Source: Symsagittifera roscoffensis (lineage: Eukaryota; Xenacoelomorpha; Acoela; Convolutidae). From it: a stretch of 64,000 nt of DNA. Position 1 is the first letter of the stretch; each line of letters starts with the position of its first letter. Below the pieces are notes generated by a model that saw only the letters and a program-made list of their open reading frames with translations, made no database searches and had not been told where the DNA came from. The translations under genes and the position numbers were made by a program. The stretch lies in assembly GCF_963678635.1 (NCBI RefSeq), contig NC_087064.1:48899346-48963345 (forward strand), written 5' to 3'. Shown piece after piece: positions 19,442 to 32,604 of the stretch.

Positions 19442-22180
19442 AAGTGTAAGTTCCAGTAGCAAAAAAGAGCTTTGCTTTACAAAAACAAAAACATAGTCTG
19501 GACTGTGGGGAAAAATAAAAACAGAAGCTCTTTTAGTTCCCCACAAGTTTCACGGTTGTTTTACGTGCTATTATGGCTAAATGCGTGTTGTTACTATGTA
19601 AATTATGAATAAAAAAGGGTTTTTAGAACCGTTAGATTGTTCACAGTGGAATTTTCATAACAGAAATTTGAATATGGAGAGGAGGAGATGAAAAGGAGCC
19701 GAAACGGACGATGCTTAGACAGGCCTAATAGCTTTTCTAGAGAATCGCAAAAACCTTAATTTTAAATTTTAAGGCTCTTTTTCCTCCATTCACCCCCCCC
19801 CCCCCCCTCACACCTCACAACAACATGCATTTTATGGTCTATCGAGTGGTTTTACACGGTTAATTTTGAAAACCAAATATGTTTGTCATGGCCTAATTAG
19901 TCTGCATGTCAGTTTTCATGACAATCGGACAAGTTGAACAGTATTTTTAAATATTTAAGTTTGCAGGTGGTGTGGGGGGAGTTAATTTTTTTCCGATTTT
20001 CTTTTTTAATTATCATGAATTTGATTACAATTTAACCGAAACAAACGAATGAAGAATATTAGGCTGTTTTCCACCCCTCCCCTCCCCACCGCATTTAAAA
20101 TTCAGTTTTAAAAAACTAATTTTATGTTGTCATACAATAATGAAAATTTGCTTGGTGAAACTAACTATTGTGAACGCTATCGTTCTTCTTTATCCCCCAA
20201 CCCTCTTAAATGTACAGCATAAAAATTCTTCATACGGCAATATACAATTCAAAACAGTATTTCAAATACTTAGAGGTGTTATAAAAATAATATACAACCC
20301 GGGGTTACATGTCCATGGAAGTCCATCCCGCTAAAGTCCAGTCCTGCACAGCAAAAATCATTCCAATTAGCATTCAGGCAACTTTAATTCAGAAAAAATC
20401 AAAGTCGTTCCCATTGTTTCCCAGACTATATAAGAAATTATGGCTCTTTTTCCTTCCCCCCCCCCCCCCCCCCTCACATAAGCATCGATTGTATGGTGTA
20501 ACGCGTGGTTTTACAAGGTTGAAAATGAAGACCAAATATGTTTGTCATGTCCTAATCAGTCTGTATGCCAAATTTTGTAACAATCCGACAATTTGAACAG
20601 AAAAATGACTCTAAAAATTTTGCAGGTGGGGGGAAAAGGAAAAAGAGCCGAAATTATAAAGCCACTCTAAAAAGCGATTTTTTTATTGCGAGTAAGGGGA
20701 CATGTTTTGATAGAAACCAATTCTCTTTTCTAGCTCCCCCCTTTCAAAATATACCGAGTTTTATGTTTTTTTTATGTGTTATTACGGCTAAAGTATGAAG
20801 AACAATTCTGTTCACAGTTGTCAATTTGTTCATCTCGCAAAATTTCATTGCTTTATTTTAACTTTAAATAAGCTTTTCAAAAATGAAATTGAAAAAGGGG
20901 AAATTGGAAACGATGAGCCGAAACCAATAATCGTAAAGACGCAAAAACCAAAGGGAGTGGAACTGGAAAAAAGCCATGAGTAACTATTTTAGCCTTAAGT
21001 TTTTTTTGCTTTGACGTTAAATAATGTATCAAAGTTGAACGCAAAATGTCGGCACGGAGTGAAAAGAACCAAAGAACAAGTATTTGTTACACAATACTAC
21101 ACATTCGATTCACTGGTGAAAAGGTCAGCTCAAATTTAGCATGGTTTTTTAATATAAATATGCCTAAAAACCTCAGATCATGCATTTTTCACACACAATT
21201 TTGGTCCACTCAGCCAAAAGTACTAATAAAAAAACGCAGGAGGGGGAAGGGGAGGAAGGTGAGGGAGAGCGGCTGCAATTGTTTCAATGAAACGTTTTAA
21301 CAAACGAGGGCGATAAAGAGGAAAAAGAGTGCCTTTTTGATCGAGCCTGATTTGTCTTCTTTTGGCTCGCTCATGGTCGATGTCATTTTGGATACAGAAC
21401 AATTTGCACGTGGATTGATCAAATTTTGTAAGCTAAGTGTGATCAGTTTTAGCACAAAATCAGTCTTTGATATCCAAGATAAAAATACAAAAAATGAGTG
21501 CGCGTTGATAATATAAATAAAAAGTTTTGAAAACTGAAGAAAAAAAGCCTTGTTTTCAATACAAAGTCCAAATGTCTCAGTTACCAACAACGTACAAGAG
21601 ACAATGGTTATTTTCCTTTTCCCAAAGATTTTCAATTTTTTTCAATGTAAATGTTTTATGGTCTATTTTCCCATTCCCCACCCTTTCAATTTCATTTTTT
21701 GAATTATTTCCTAACGCAAAAGAGCCTAACGCAATAAAACTCGGTATGTTGGACAAACTAACAATGTTGGACAAAACTAACAAAAACTGACAAAACTAAC
21801 GGTATGTTGGACAAACTAACAAAAAGAGCCTAACGCAATAAAACTCGGTATGTTGGACAAACTAACAATTGCAAACAAATTTCCTCTTCATATCTTACAT
21901 CGTCTCTCATTTAGCTTAAAAACACTTAAAAGAACTAAAAAACACAAAATTTTAAAAAGGATGGAAGTGGAAAAGAGTCTATATATAAATTAGAAACATA
22001 TCAATACCTTCGTTCCAATAGCAATGCTATGTTTCACTGCACTATTTCCTCCCGTTTGCTCAGTTCTTCGCGCTGTTTCTCATTTGCTCACAGAAGTATG
22101 CCAGAAACAGTTTCGCTTAAATGAAACAAATAGCTGGGTTGCAAAACTGAACAAAATCTCGAACTTGAATACACACTAAA
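19442..22180. repeat. MITE-rich stretch right of the giant element
   Basis: No gene seen. It holds degenerate copies of families A (from 19773) and B (about 19527-19698, 20070-20300, 20720-20905), besides the clean copy at 20442. Near 21722 and 21826 a stretch starting GAGCCTAACGCAATAAAACT is repeated 104 bp apart. Confidence 0.55.
20442..20649. mobile_element. MITE family A, full-length with 8-bp duplication
   Basis: Ends are GGCTCTTTTTCCTTCCCCC and GGGGGGAAAAGGAAAAAGAGCC. GAAATTAT flanks both sides (20434-20441 and 20650-20657). At 208 bp with perfect duplication this is the best reference copy of the family in the window. Confidence 0.8.
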
Positions 22181-22399
22181 CGCAGAATGGCGGTAAGTCA
22201 AATTTAATGTACACACAATTAACTTATCGAACCACTGGATTTTTACTATAGAAAAATAAATGTGCTTTTTTCTGTGTTTTAATTTATTCGCCGATTTTTT
22301 GACTGTGATTTTTCTGCATCTTTTTCAAATACTTCAATATCGAAAAACCAGTTGGTGAAGAACGACGACTCATCCGCGTAGGAAGTATTGGTCTCCAGA

Positions 22400-22860
22400 T
22401 CGGCGATATCCCCGATATCTATCTATATCACTGTCGTTGGTTTCTGCTGCACGAATCAGACACCGGGAGTAGTAGTTTTCCAACTGTTATTGACCTGATT
22501 TATCAATTTTTGAAGCGAACGATATGGTTGTTCAATGTTTACAGCAAAACTATCCTCAGAGTGTTCATCATGAGTTTCCGGATGGTCCCAATCAACCTTT
22601 TGAATGTTAGCCGATTCTTCAGACTCCCCATTTAGGAATCGCCACAATCTTATGACACTGGTTGTTGCTGATCTTCGAAAAATGGCATCCAATTTTCAAA
22701 ATGGTCATCAACAGATGGGTCTGATTTTACAGCGGCGTTAATTTTATCACTATCATCACTCACAATCTCATTTTGACCGACGACGTTTTTGTGACCGTAG
22801 GGAAGAGTCTTCTGACCATCATCGAGGATGTCTCCAAAAGCTGATAACGATGTTTAAATT
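22400..22860 (-). pseudogene. Unrecognised coding remnant
   Basis: Minus-strand translation has coding-like composition in two frames. HKNVVGQNEIVSDDSDKIN and FENWMPFFEDQQQP lie upstream, followed after a frameshift by LWRFLNGESEESANIQKVDW and SLQKLINQVNNSWKTTTPGV, then a stop at 22456. It is acidic, with no known domain. It lies downstream, in the same direction, of the polymerase remnant at 23.9-26 kb and could be part of the same decayed element. Confidence 0.3.
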
Positions 22861-23879
22861 GAAGTCACAGTTTGCAGATTGTGTGACTCGGATGCGAGTC
22901 GACTGTTTTCAATATTGAATAACGAGCTGGAGGCCAAGGTGTCTCTATATCGCTGATGACTCAAAATCTTCTGTGCAGCTCTTGATACATCTTGGCCGAT
23001 AGTTTTCTGCAGTAGTAATGTATAATTGAATGATCACTAATCCATTTAAAGATGATCACTAACGTCTGGTGAAAAAAAAAACAAAAGAAACCTGCGTTTT
23101 TAGTGTTTTTTTGTGGCTGCTACATTATGCTAACTTAAAGGGCCGGGTCCAACAAAACTTGACTTGAAGGTTAACTGTGACCTGAAAAGTCAACCATCAT
23201 TAAAAAATTTCCAAAAATCGACAATCAGCTATCACAAAACAAAATTTCGCCGACTAAAAAACTTTTGCCCACCAATAACATTTTTTCAATCAAACAATTT
23301 TCGCCAATCAAAAAAAAAATTGAAAAATTTATATATATTTTCGCTCAAAACAAATTTTTCGGCCGACAATTTTTTTTCTGAAAAAAACTCCGCCTACAAA
23401 ATCCGCCATTTTTTTTGCCCACAAAATAACAATCGCCCACTGAAAAAATAATAAAATGGAAACAAGTGCTCATAAATAAGGCAAGATGAACAAAATGGAA
23501 CAACGCTTGACTTTGATCGAAGTTAACTTGGTTATTATGTCTCCTGGAAACCCATCCTTGTTTTTTTTAAACCAACATTTTGTTTTTTGAATCGTAGAGA
23601 GGGTTGTTCTTCGGGTAGTTCGAGGAGTCAAGTTCGTTTCAAAATGTTTCTTTTTTTCGGATTTATCGCGATTTAATTATTCAACTTCGATTTGGTACAG
23701 TAGACTGTTCAAAGATTGTATTAATTATATTGTAATGAAATTTATACATAAACTTTAAGAACAATTAGTTTTAATTGTAAAACTTTAAGACCAAAAACTC
23801 CCCAATTTCTTGGCACATCCCAAAGAATTTTGTAAGATTAGAACTCGATTGCACTAATTTCTCGCAAGGCGGCTTGTTA

Positions 23880-25990
23880 ATCTCTAACTAAAAGAAAAAG
23901 CATCCGTTTACGCTGCGACTCGCATGTTTTCCCATGAGCACAGTTGTTTAGAAGTTTGTACAAATCCTCTTCAATATTGTTCCTAGCTTGTTGGTGTTAT
24001 GTCGTGGTCAGAGTGATATATGGTTCCAACCATGCTTCTTGCTCAAACTTCAGCGCACGGCGTACTTTTTTTTCCCAACTTACCATACACTTCAGAGTTT
24101 TGCATTGAATTGTATAGTTTGAGTTGTCATGCAACGTCTGCAGTAACTTCTTGGTCTCACTAATTGAATTTCTTATAAGCCAGAATGATTTTTTTTGGAA
24201 TTACTCAACCCATCCTGAGGTACTGTTTCTTTGGCAGGAGGTAAAGTGTAATCTTCATGAAAGTCATGTAATTCTTCTGGTTACTCGAGATCTACTTTCT
24301 ATAGAAATCCAATTATAGGGTCTTCAGTCGTTTTAAGGATTTGATTCGAAATTACTTCGTCTACTAGATGTTCTAATAGCTCAAAGTTACGCACTGATAT
24401 TTTTTTTCCGTCGCCATAAGTGACGTCGCATGACGTCGCCGTAAAGGTTATTCGCATCGATCATCAACCCGTATGTGCTAGATTGATCTGGGTTGAAGTC
24501 GGGGCATTCTTCGTTGTGCGCTTTGAAAAGCGACTATGGAACACAGATGCAGTGCTACCTTGCATCATATTCTCGACCATTTCGAGATGCCTACGGTCTG
24601 ATATAAGCTAAGCCTTTAAATTTTTGCAGTTACAATTGAAGGCGTCTCCAGCTAAGTTTGAAGCACTAAAAAAAAGTGCGCAGAACATGCCATAAGTTTG
24701 ATGACTAATTTGTCGAAACTCTTCAAAGACGCAAGCAAGGAGGAGTGTATCACACTTGAGATACAACTTGTGATAGTCTTCTTTTTCAACAAAATTTTCT
24801 CTATTAGCCATGTATGGATAGGGTACAAACTTTTTGGTCGTATCAGACATCGTTCCTCCTCCATTTCGTTTGCAGAGTACTCCTTCCAAACCGAAATTTT
24901 TTGCACTGGTAGGTTATCAACCAATTGTTGCAAGGAAGATTGTCAAAATTAGCATGAGACAATGAATCTGAGGTAATCGAACACTTTTGATCATTTCCGA
25001 TCTTCTTTTTTATAGTTTTAAACGAAACTCCATTTCTTACGATATACATAATTTTCGTCGCTGCTGGGTATAACACTCATCGTACTAGTTGGCTCTGATT
25101 CTTGAATGCGAGACATATATGATGAAGGTAATAGTTCTGGATGTTGTGTCCAATGACCGGGGTAAAATTTATAGTATGTCTTAAAAGGTTGCATTTTTCT
25201 TGTGCCCATCCCAGAAACTTTCCATAAAAAATGACAATGGTCAAGACATTTCTCGTGCTCATTGGTAAAATGTATACAGCAAACTCAAGTTTTGATAATC
25301 TTTCTTTGTTCAACGATACTTCACTTCCTAGAAAATGAGGATACCGACACTTCTGATCATAAATTTTCTTGCCAATTGATCCAACTGATTCAGAAATTTT
25401 TCCATGCATTTATCAAAGCCTTCATAGTCAAAGAAGTAGGGCTGTGAATTTCTGTATTCAACTACAACCATTGAATATCCACAAGCTTCTTGCTTTTGTA
25501 CAATTCGAACTGATGATCGCGATGGATTATCAGAGCAAGAGTGCGCATGTTTTAGAAATGATTCAAAATTGAAGTAGATCACAAGAGGTACAAACCACAA
25601 GGCCTGAAAACTTTTGAACTCGGATAAGTTGGTACTTTTTTCTGCTGAAGGAATGTATACTAGGGCAGGTTCGTGATCCTTACAAGAGTGGATCTGTTGC
25701 TCATGAGTTTTATCACTCCAACTAATGGGAAAACTGTCTCTACATAAAGGCATGAATGCCTATATCCTTTAATTTCACAAATGAATTTTAGCAAATCGAT
25801 GATAAATTTATAGTGATGCTTTGCAGGCTCACACAAGAGTAGTAGATCCATGTGAAAAATATCATTATCAGTGCTGCTATCACTGTTCGGTCGTTTTGAT
25901 ATAAACATATGCATCAAATCTCCCTTTTGAAACTGGAACACATTTACCCGCACATCGTGGCTTTTTCTGCACTTTCAGCAGTGTATTTTT
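23880..25990 (-). pseudogene. Polinton/Maverick-type protein-primed DNA polymerase B remnant
   Basis: Frameshifted and stopped fragments run in the order of the pPolB family. First comes an N-terminal zinc-like segment near 25680-25830. An exonuclease block follows with YFNFESFLKH near 25570, where the catalytic D-x-E is changed to N-x-E, and HNIQNYYLHH near 25130, also changed. Then come LACVFEEFRQISHQTYG and SASNLAGDAF (24620-24780), the palm motif DANNLYG (about 24430-24450), and motif B KLLNNCAHGKT (about 23930-23965). At least four frame breaks make it non-functional. These elements replicate as self-synthesising transposons related to adintoviruses. No terminal repeats were found around it. 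Confidence 0.75.
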
Positions 25991-26090
25991 CAGGTTGTAC
26001 TTGCGCATCTGATGCGTTTGCTTTTTGTTGATCAGTCAGAAGTAGGTCAATTCCAAGTTTCAGACTAAAGGCAATTGTAAGCAAAATTTA

Positions 26091-26525
26091 TCAAATTCTG
26101 GGATTCTCTTTTTCGAAAAGGATAGTCAAAATATGATGACCCGTGGATTCGAAAAACCTTAGCAAATGTAACAAAAATTTATATGACGTGTTGCAAAACC
26201 CAGCCGCTTCCATGAGATGCAAAACTTTCTGAAATTGCTTGTATTCACAAAATGGTTCATCTTCTAATTCCAAACTCATCACCGGTTTCGTATCCGAGTT
26301 TGCATAAACACCATTTCGCTCGGCAGGCTCTGTATTACTAGAAGTAATTATTGCTCTAGATTTTATTAAACCCAAGTTAGCGCTCAACTGAACTTTTCTA
26401 AGTCGTTCTGCAACACGTTCGATAATGAATTTTTGAGTTTGATTTTTTTTGTCTGGCATAAATTGCAAAAGATCAATCGACTGATTTTCATCTGTTGGCT
26501 GATTTCCACCGAGTTCGTATATCAT
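26091..26525 (-). pseudogene. Unrecognised 144-codon frame upstream of the polymerase remnant
   Basis: The frame is open and in the same direction as the polymerase remnant. It contains FIIERVAERLRKVQLSANLG and MEAAGFCNTSYKFLLHLLRF. It may be the polymerase N-terminal extension or a neighbouring gene of the same decayed element. No known domain is recognised. Confidence 0.3.
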
Positions 26526-28250
26526 AAGAACACTGAAAAAGCAGACTTACGTTTTTGAAGACTAGTGCCGTTGATTTTGTCTCCAACAACAGCATGGACA
26601 TCACTTAAAGCAGCATCAGCAGCGACATCTGATGTAATTGGGCAATTAAGAAAAATTAACACATTTCAGTAGCAAAACAATTTTCAAAATAACTTACAAA
26701 TAACAAAAACCAAATAAAATCAAAGAATAACTAACTTAATCGCGTTGAACCTAAATTATTATCAGACCCACGTTAGACTGTGAATCAGAAGCGCGATAAA
26801 CTTTGTGTCAAAAAATGCAGTGAACAAAAACACTAAAAAATATACAAAAACAGCAAAATTTAACACAGAAGTGAAACTGAGCTTCGCGCCACTTGACATT
26901 AAAATATGAATCACTATGATTCAAATCAAACAGAAAAAAAAAGACAAAAATACTTCAAAACAAATCATGGTTGCAGAAAAAAAATTGCAACAAAAGCACA
27001 AAAAAATCAGAAAAAAATTGTCTGCATCATCAAAAGTTTTTCAAAAACTTTTTGAAATAATAAAAACAATCCAAAACAAACCCAATCAAAATAATCATTT
27101 CTGCGGAACTAAGAAACTCTTTGTTAGCAAAAAACTGGTCTCGACTGAAATCAAATTCTCAGGCTTCAACGTCTTACGCATGGGTATGAAAGCAGTTGGA
27201 AAAAGATGAACCTTCAAACAAAGTCGGGCTACGGTAACTAAGCCGACTAAAAACAGACAGACGACAGCAACAAAAAGAATAAAAAATTTAAATTTGCAAA
27301 AAAACATGTCCTAACGAGATTCGAACCACAAACTTTTGCCGTCTCAAGCAAATGTGTCACCTCTACTCCAGACGATTGATTTTGAACCTATAAAAACCTA
27401 GCGGAAACAACGCCAAATATGTCCGAGCATTAACCTTCCACAACGAAAAAAATCTAAACTAAAAAAAAACTTACGTATTTTTCCGCTCACACACACATAT
27501 CCGCACACAAATTTTTTTCGATCCCCATAGGACGCAACAGGAACTCATTAGATCGATATAAAATAAAGTGAAACTAATTAAGTCGATGAAAAAGACAAAA
27601 ATGAAAAAAAATAGACGAAATTTTCGTATACCGAACTAGTAAAATTACAACCAATGTGAAAAACAAACTTCGATTCAGCCGGACTTTTAAATGCTAAAAC
27701 CCTTAACAACTGAAAAAAATGTGGTTGCGGAAAAAAAAACGATTCATAGATGTGGCAAAAAGGCTGAAAAATCATAAGCAGACAAATAAAAGGCAGAAAT
27801 TTTTTGATTCGAAATATTTACCGGTTGAAAAAACGAGTCCAAGTCAGAGCCGAACCCAGGACCATTGCCGTCCCAGACGTCTCCCAGGAGATATTACAAA
27901 ATTTGAAATCACTATGAGCTAAGGTACCACCAGGAGTCCAGATGAGTCCGGTTACTTACAGGAAAAAAGTCTGAAACCCGATTGCAATACTCATGCTTAT
28001 CGCAAGGTTAAATAATTTAGAAATATGTTGCTTAGCAAACAGAAAATTAAGAAAAATTTGCATATACAAGTTTGATCTAGTCGCATACAATACAAGGATA
28101 GTAGCTGAACGTATACACAGTGCGACCCGGCGGGTTCAGCGTACGTTGAAATCCCGCCCAGGTCATTTCTTTTTTAAACTAAAATATGCGCCGAACTTGA
28201 CGGAACATGAATTTACGCTCAGTAAATAGGTTCGAACCCCCAAAAACCTT
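26526..28250. repeat. Dispersed repeats, some tRNA-derived
   Basis: No gene seen. On the minus strand, GTTCGAATC-like B-box sequences occur at about 27315-27325 (GGTTCGAATCTC) and 27850 (GGGTTCGGCTC), each preceded by GACGGCAA. The sequence near 27750, GTGGCAAAAAGGCTG...AAGCAGACAAATA, recurs near 56655 and 57895. Together these suggest a tRNA-derived SINE-like family. Confidence 0.5.
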
Positions 28251-28311
28251 ACTGTTTTGTTTAGAGGCCGTTTACTAAACTAGTTCATCAAACGGCCTCG
28301 GCCGACCTTGT

Positions 28312-28480
28312 TGACAGGTTTTTGTCTGTCAAAAAACGTGTTTTGGCTAAGTGTGAACGCACTCACACGCTACAAATTCGATGATTCGAAATGTCTTTAT
28401 TGAATATGCTTTCAATATGTTTATCCGAAAAAAAAAACGTTTGAAGAGCTATCGCACCTTTTAAGTCAGCACATATTTTG
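28312..28480 (+). repeat. Possible BEL/Pao 5' LTR
   Basis: The segment starts TGTTGACAGG and ends CAGCACA, just before a primer-binding site. No second copy was found in the window, so its limits are inferred from TG...CA ends and position. Confidence 0.3.
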
Positions 28481-28487
28481 GTGCCGC

Positions 28488-28507
28488 GACCCGGGAACAT
28501 CAATCTA
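28488..28507 (+). other. Retroelement primer-binding site
   Basis: TGGTGCCGCGACCCGGGAAC is complementary to a tRNA 3' end, including the CCA and T-arm. This supports an LTR ending just upstream and a retroelement running rightwards. Confidence 0.5.
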
Positions 28508-28568
28508 AGCAGTAACGCTACTACTGACCACTTGCGCTTGGGAAGCATCGAAAACAAAACCTGCAGTT

Positions 28569-28904
28569 ATGGGTTCCATAGAATTATTGCTGGGTTTCGT
28601 GCAGCTGTCTTTTAACGGAGAGAGCCGGGAGGACCCAAGCGTGTTCGAAGTAGCCACTAGCGAGTCGGACTCAGAGGCTGTTTCCAAGAAGCGCTCGGAG
28701 GCTGTTTCCAGTATCGTGATCAAGGTCTCGGAGGCTGTTTCCAGTTTCGTGATCAAGAAGGTCTCGGAGACTGTTTCCAATATAGCGAAAGAAGTGACAG
28801 GCCTGTTGGAGCCGGATGTGGCAGCCGTGACTTCACATGAGACATTTTCTGTGACAAATGGATCAATCAAAGGCGGACAGATTTCGAAGATAGCGAAGAG
28901 GTGA
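28569..28904 (+). CDS. Short repeat-containing frame in BEL/Pao leader
   Basis: A 111-codon frame begins at ATG and includes three imperfect repeats, SEAVSSIVIKV, SEAVSSFVIKKV and SETVSNIAKEV. It follows the primer-binding site, where a gag start would be expected, but no gag domain is seen. The opposite strand is also open, which reduces confidence. Confidence 0.25.
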   Translation: MGSIELLLGFVQLSFNGESREDPSVFEVATSESDSEAVSKKRSEAVSSIVIKVSEAVSSFVIKKVSETVSNIAKEVTGLLEPDVAAVTSHETFSVTNGSIKGGQISKIAKR

Positions 28905-29299
28905 ACACCACCGAAGGTTGCACGACGCAAAAAAAAAATGTGAGAAAAACCCAATCCCCTAGACCCTGTCAAAAAATTTTTAATTCTCACTTACCATTTA
29001 TCAGTGCGCTAAATTTTGATGTTATATATAAGTGCTCATAATGCATAATGACAAAACACGGCAACAGGTAAAAGACATATTTTTTCAATGAAGATGGTTC
29101 TTAATTAAAAAAAAGACACTCAGTTTTTTGCCAAATTTTGGGCCAAAAAATTGGACCCTAGTATACAAGCGAGTGTTGTAGTGTTATAGTTTTTTTGTGA
29201 AACTTTGGGCCAAGATTTTCGCCCCAATTTGTTTTTGGACTTTTTATCGAAACGTAACGCCCTCGACCGCAACGCTTGAACCTTTCCGTCTAATCTATA

Positions 29300-30990
29300 T
29301 CAAATCAAAAAAACCAGTCGTGTAAGTTAGTTTGAGCTCCGTCGACCTCAGGTTAACTGCGAGTGGTGAAAACGAATTTATACTATGCCCCCTAATTCTA
29401 GCCGAAAGCTTTCGTAAAGTCAAAAATCCACCGCATCCGTTTTTTTCGTACAAAAACCATCAAATGTTTTTTTTCGGTGCAAGCTCGTTGCATCACGCTC
29501 AAGAAAAGCTACTTGCGTCACTCCGTAATCAACTTGTTGATAATTCTTACTTAGCCATACCCGGTCTTTATTGGGACCCGACGCCGTTAAGCCCGTAAAA
29601 CTATACAACTTTATTTTGAATCATTTTGATACAATCACTCAAATATCATGATTTGGCAGTAAATAATTCAGTTAGTATACATCGCAGCAATAACTTCAAC
29701 CCATTGTCCGAAGACAAAATTGTAGCCGTCCTAAAATGCTATCGAGCGAAAATTAGTGCCATCGTGTATTGTCAACGCACCAGAACTAACGATAAGTTAG
29801 AGATCAAAGCTTTTCGGATCATTCGCAGATACGGCAAAAACCTCAGAATAATTGTTGCTAAAACTAAGAGAAAAAATATAATGAACAGAAAGCAAAGCGC
29901 ACTCTTTAGGCAACGTTCTCTCATCTTAGTCAAATTGCAGGAGCACCTAGCTGAGTTCTGTAGGTATTTAGCGGACAGGCTTGGTCTGATAGTGGTCGTA
30001 TAGTTTGATGCTCTTGTGTTACAGTCCTTTAAAGTCTTTTCGTTTATTTTTGAAATTAATCAAACTTAGCTACGGCCTTCTTTAATTGTAAAAGCACATC
30101 GTAACAAATTGTGACAAGGAATCACGAATTAGGCCAGAAAGTAAAAAAAATTCTCGAGTCTCGGCGTAATTTGGGAATTGATCTCCTCAATGTTCATAAA
30201 TACATTCAAGAAGCCATAGGAACAAAAAACGAAAAGCGATTGTTGCGAACTACATCAAGAATGCAAATGTTTTTTTTTTCTGGAATTTTTTTTTAATTGA
30301 TAAGGTAAGTCAAATAGAAGAAACGGCTATTATAGAGATGAGATTCGCGAGGAACTGAAACAGTGGCTTGACCGAATTAGGCAATGCCCGAATAAATGGT
30401 TTGCCTTCAATGATGATGCATGAGACTGAAGGCTCTCCCATGATTCCCAAAGTACTTCGGCAGATTGCTGCCGGCACTGATACTCAGCACAATATAGGCT
30501 ATTACGTGATGACTAGAAATCGAAATATAACTCAACCACACTGGTTTTCAGAAGCAAATCAGTAAGTTATTGCTGAGCCTACCACGTTTGCTAATTTTGA
30601 AAACGCTCCATCACCTTTGTATTTAAATTTACTTCCTTTGCTTCGGCAGTACACCTGTAGGTCATCCTACCTACTTCAATCTGTTCTATAACCCGCAGTT
30701 CTTCTACTGCAAATGCAACACTGACCCCTGCAGTTGGTAACCCATTAGTTTTGAATGAGTCATCGAGGCAGTTGAGGCAGTAACACCTGTTGCCCCTCTT
30801 AAATTGGTAACTTTCCCTTACAATAGCGCAGGAGCAATTTACTATTTCTTTCCGCCAAATGAGCAAGTAGCGTAGCAATCACCAATTGCGTCGGGTATTC
30901 CCTGCTCGCCCGTTAGGTAGCCGTATTTTTTTAAACCGTTCGCATCCTGCGTATACCAACATGTCAAAAATTATGTCAATCCACCATATG
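29300..30990 (+). other. Decayed retroelement interior
   Basis: Several unrelated-looking frames occur: 29626-30003 (125 codons, rich in K and R), 30111-30296, and 30368-30565. None shows a recognised domain. Their position between the primer-binding site and the DUF1759-like gag suggests they belong to the BEL/Pao remnant. Confidence 0.3.
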
Positions 30991-31822
30991 AATCGATATC
31001 CGTTCAAGACATAGCCAAGTGTTGGCATCGAACAGGAGGGAACCATTGCCCAAATGGATACTTTCCAAGTACGATGATAGACCATTGGAATGGCATGAAC
31101 GGATAGGTCAATTGGGGAGTGCGGTTGGTTCGCAATGAACTCTTTCGGATGACGTCAAGCTGACGTACCTTAAAACACTGGTAACTGGGAAACGGACTTC
31201 GCGTATTCAAGTCGAATGTACAGGGATGCATTAAGGGTCCCTGGTCCATGGACAAAAGTTTGGGCAACCTCAAACCGTTATGAGCGTCCACCTCGAAAAA
31301 TTTAACAGCATTCCACTAGTGAAAATTCATAATTCTGAAAGCATTTTAATTTTTGCTTGTGTTATTTCAAGTCTCGTTGGTGTGTTTCGATCGTTGTCAT
31401 ATGAGGACGATCTGAAAGAAACCGCCGTCTTTATTCAAGCTTTAGATAAAATTCCTGCGATAATAATTAAGTATTGGTCATCCTTCACGATCAAGCGCAA
31501 TTGGTATTGCCCTAATCTCCTTGATTTCAACGAGTGGTTAAAAAAGGCCGAAACGCATGAGCGTATGAAAATTTTCCCTGTTGAATCAAAACCGAGCAAC
31601 CCGTCAAGACAAAAACTACCACCCAAAATTTTGCTTCCAGTGCTAAGCCGAGCAAGTTCAAATAACCTCCCTGGCCGCAGTGCGCTGTTAAACGTCCGTT
31701 ATGGTGATGCACTAAACTTGAGTAAGGAAGTACGCACAATGTCCTCTTGCATGGTGCAGACCGCATTTTTCCTCCTCGAAAGGAAGAAACGAGTCTTCTA
31801 CCGGAAAAACTCTGGCGGATAA
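30991..31822 (+). pseudogene. BEL/Pao Gag (DUF1759-like) remnant
   Basis: The plus strand encodes, with frame breaks, LPKWILSKYDDRPLEWHERI, LSDDVKLTYLKTLVTGK, RKFGQPQ-like FGQPQTVMS, HLEKFNSIPLVK, and YEDDLKETAVFIQALDKIP and LLDFNEWLKKAETHERMK. This order is the Pao-type gag family (DUF1759): W...F...L...K..YL...L.G, then an LP and W helix. It packages element RNA. The frame open from 31280 to 31822 is the best-preserved part. The gene is a fossil, with stops at the N-terminal side. Confidence 0.65.
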
Positions 31823-32190
31823 ATAAGCGTCCTCTTGTTCCGCTCCCGTGCAGGACATTAAAGGTTTTCTTCAGTTTTTTGAGTAAGGTGTTTCAGCTAA
31901 GTCGAAAACCGATAAAAGCCCTCGTTTTATGTGATTTCGCGAGCAATCACTTCTGGCTTTCCGCAAGCTTGACATGCCGTCTGAACTTCTCAAGGAAAAA
32001 GTTGGTTTGACACTGAATAGTTTTAATTCTACGGATACGATTTCAACCGAGTTAGTCGAGGTCACGCTATCCGATGACATAATTAACACCGATAAAACTT
32101 TCATTGTAACTGCTTAAGTCACGGATGAGTTTTTGTTGGGTCTCGAAAGGTTGATGTTCCAGCCCTTAAAAAAGTATCCATACATGGAGC
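31823..32190 (+). pseudogene. BEL/Pao protease-region remnant
   Basis: Fragments read ALVLCDFASNHFWLSASLT, where a retroviral-type D-S/T-G would be expected, then LNSFNSTDTISTELVEVTLS and DVPALKK...PYMELIKQV. The pattern matches the segment between gag and reverse transcriptase in Pao elements. Frame breaks are present. The rest of pol is absent. Confidence 0.4.
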
Positions 32191-32604
32191 TAATCAAGCA
32201 GGTTCAATATAGCTGACATCGAAATGGTTAGTGGATTAGTAAGAGTTCTTTCTTGGATTAGGTAGAATTATAACCAATGAAGAGGAAAAAACCGATTAGT
32301 TTGTAAATTCCATGCAAATCTACATAGCACAAAAACTTCAACAGTTATCCAACAGTATAATGATATGGGGGATCAAGCTGAAGTGAGAACTTTTTCGGGT
32401 CGTGAAAAACAGTCTGAACACTGTTCTTATTCAGACGAATTCAGTGTACAGTATTAAAACGCTCGTTCGATATTTAAACTGAGTTTGTGGAAACTCTAAT
32501 TTGCCTGATGTATTACCAACTGAAATTTCTAACATTTTAAAATTATAATAACTATAAATTATAGTATTACAAAAAACAAAAACAACATTGAGTTTGTTAC
32601 ATAG

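Noticed and set aside
28505-28990. 161-codon minus-strand frame in the BEL/Pao region
   Set aside because: It is the shadow of the repeat-containing plus-strand frame and opposes the retroelement direction.
30591-31291. Minus-strand frames near the BEL/Pao gag
   Set aside because: The plus strand carries the DUF1759-like motifs; these frames have none.
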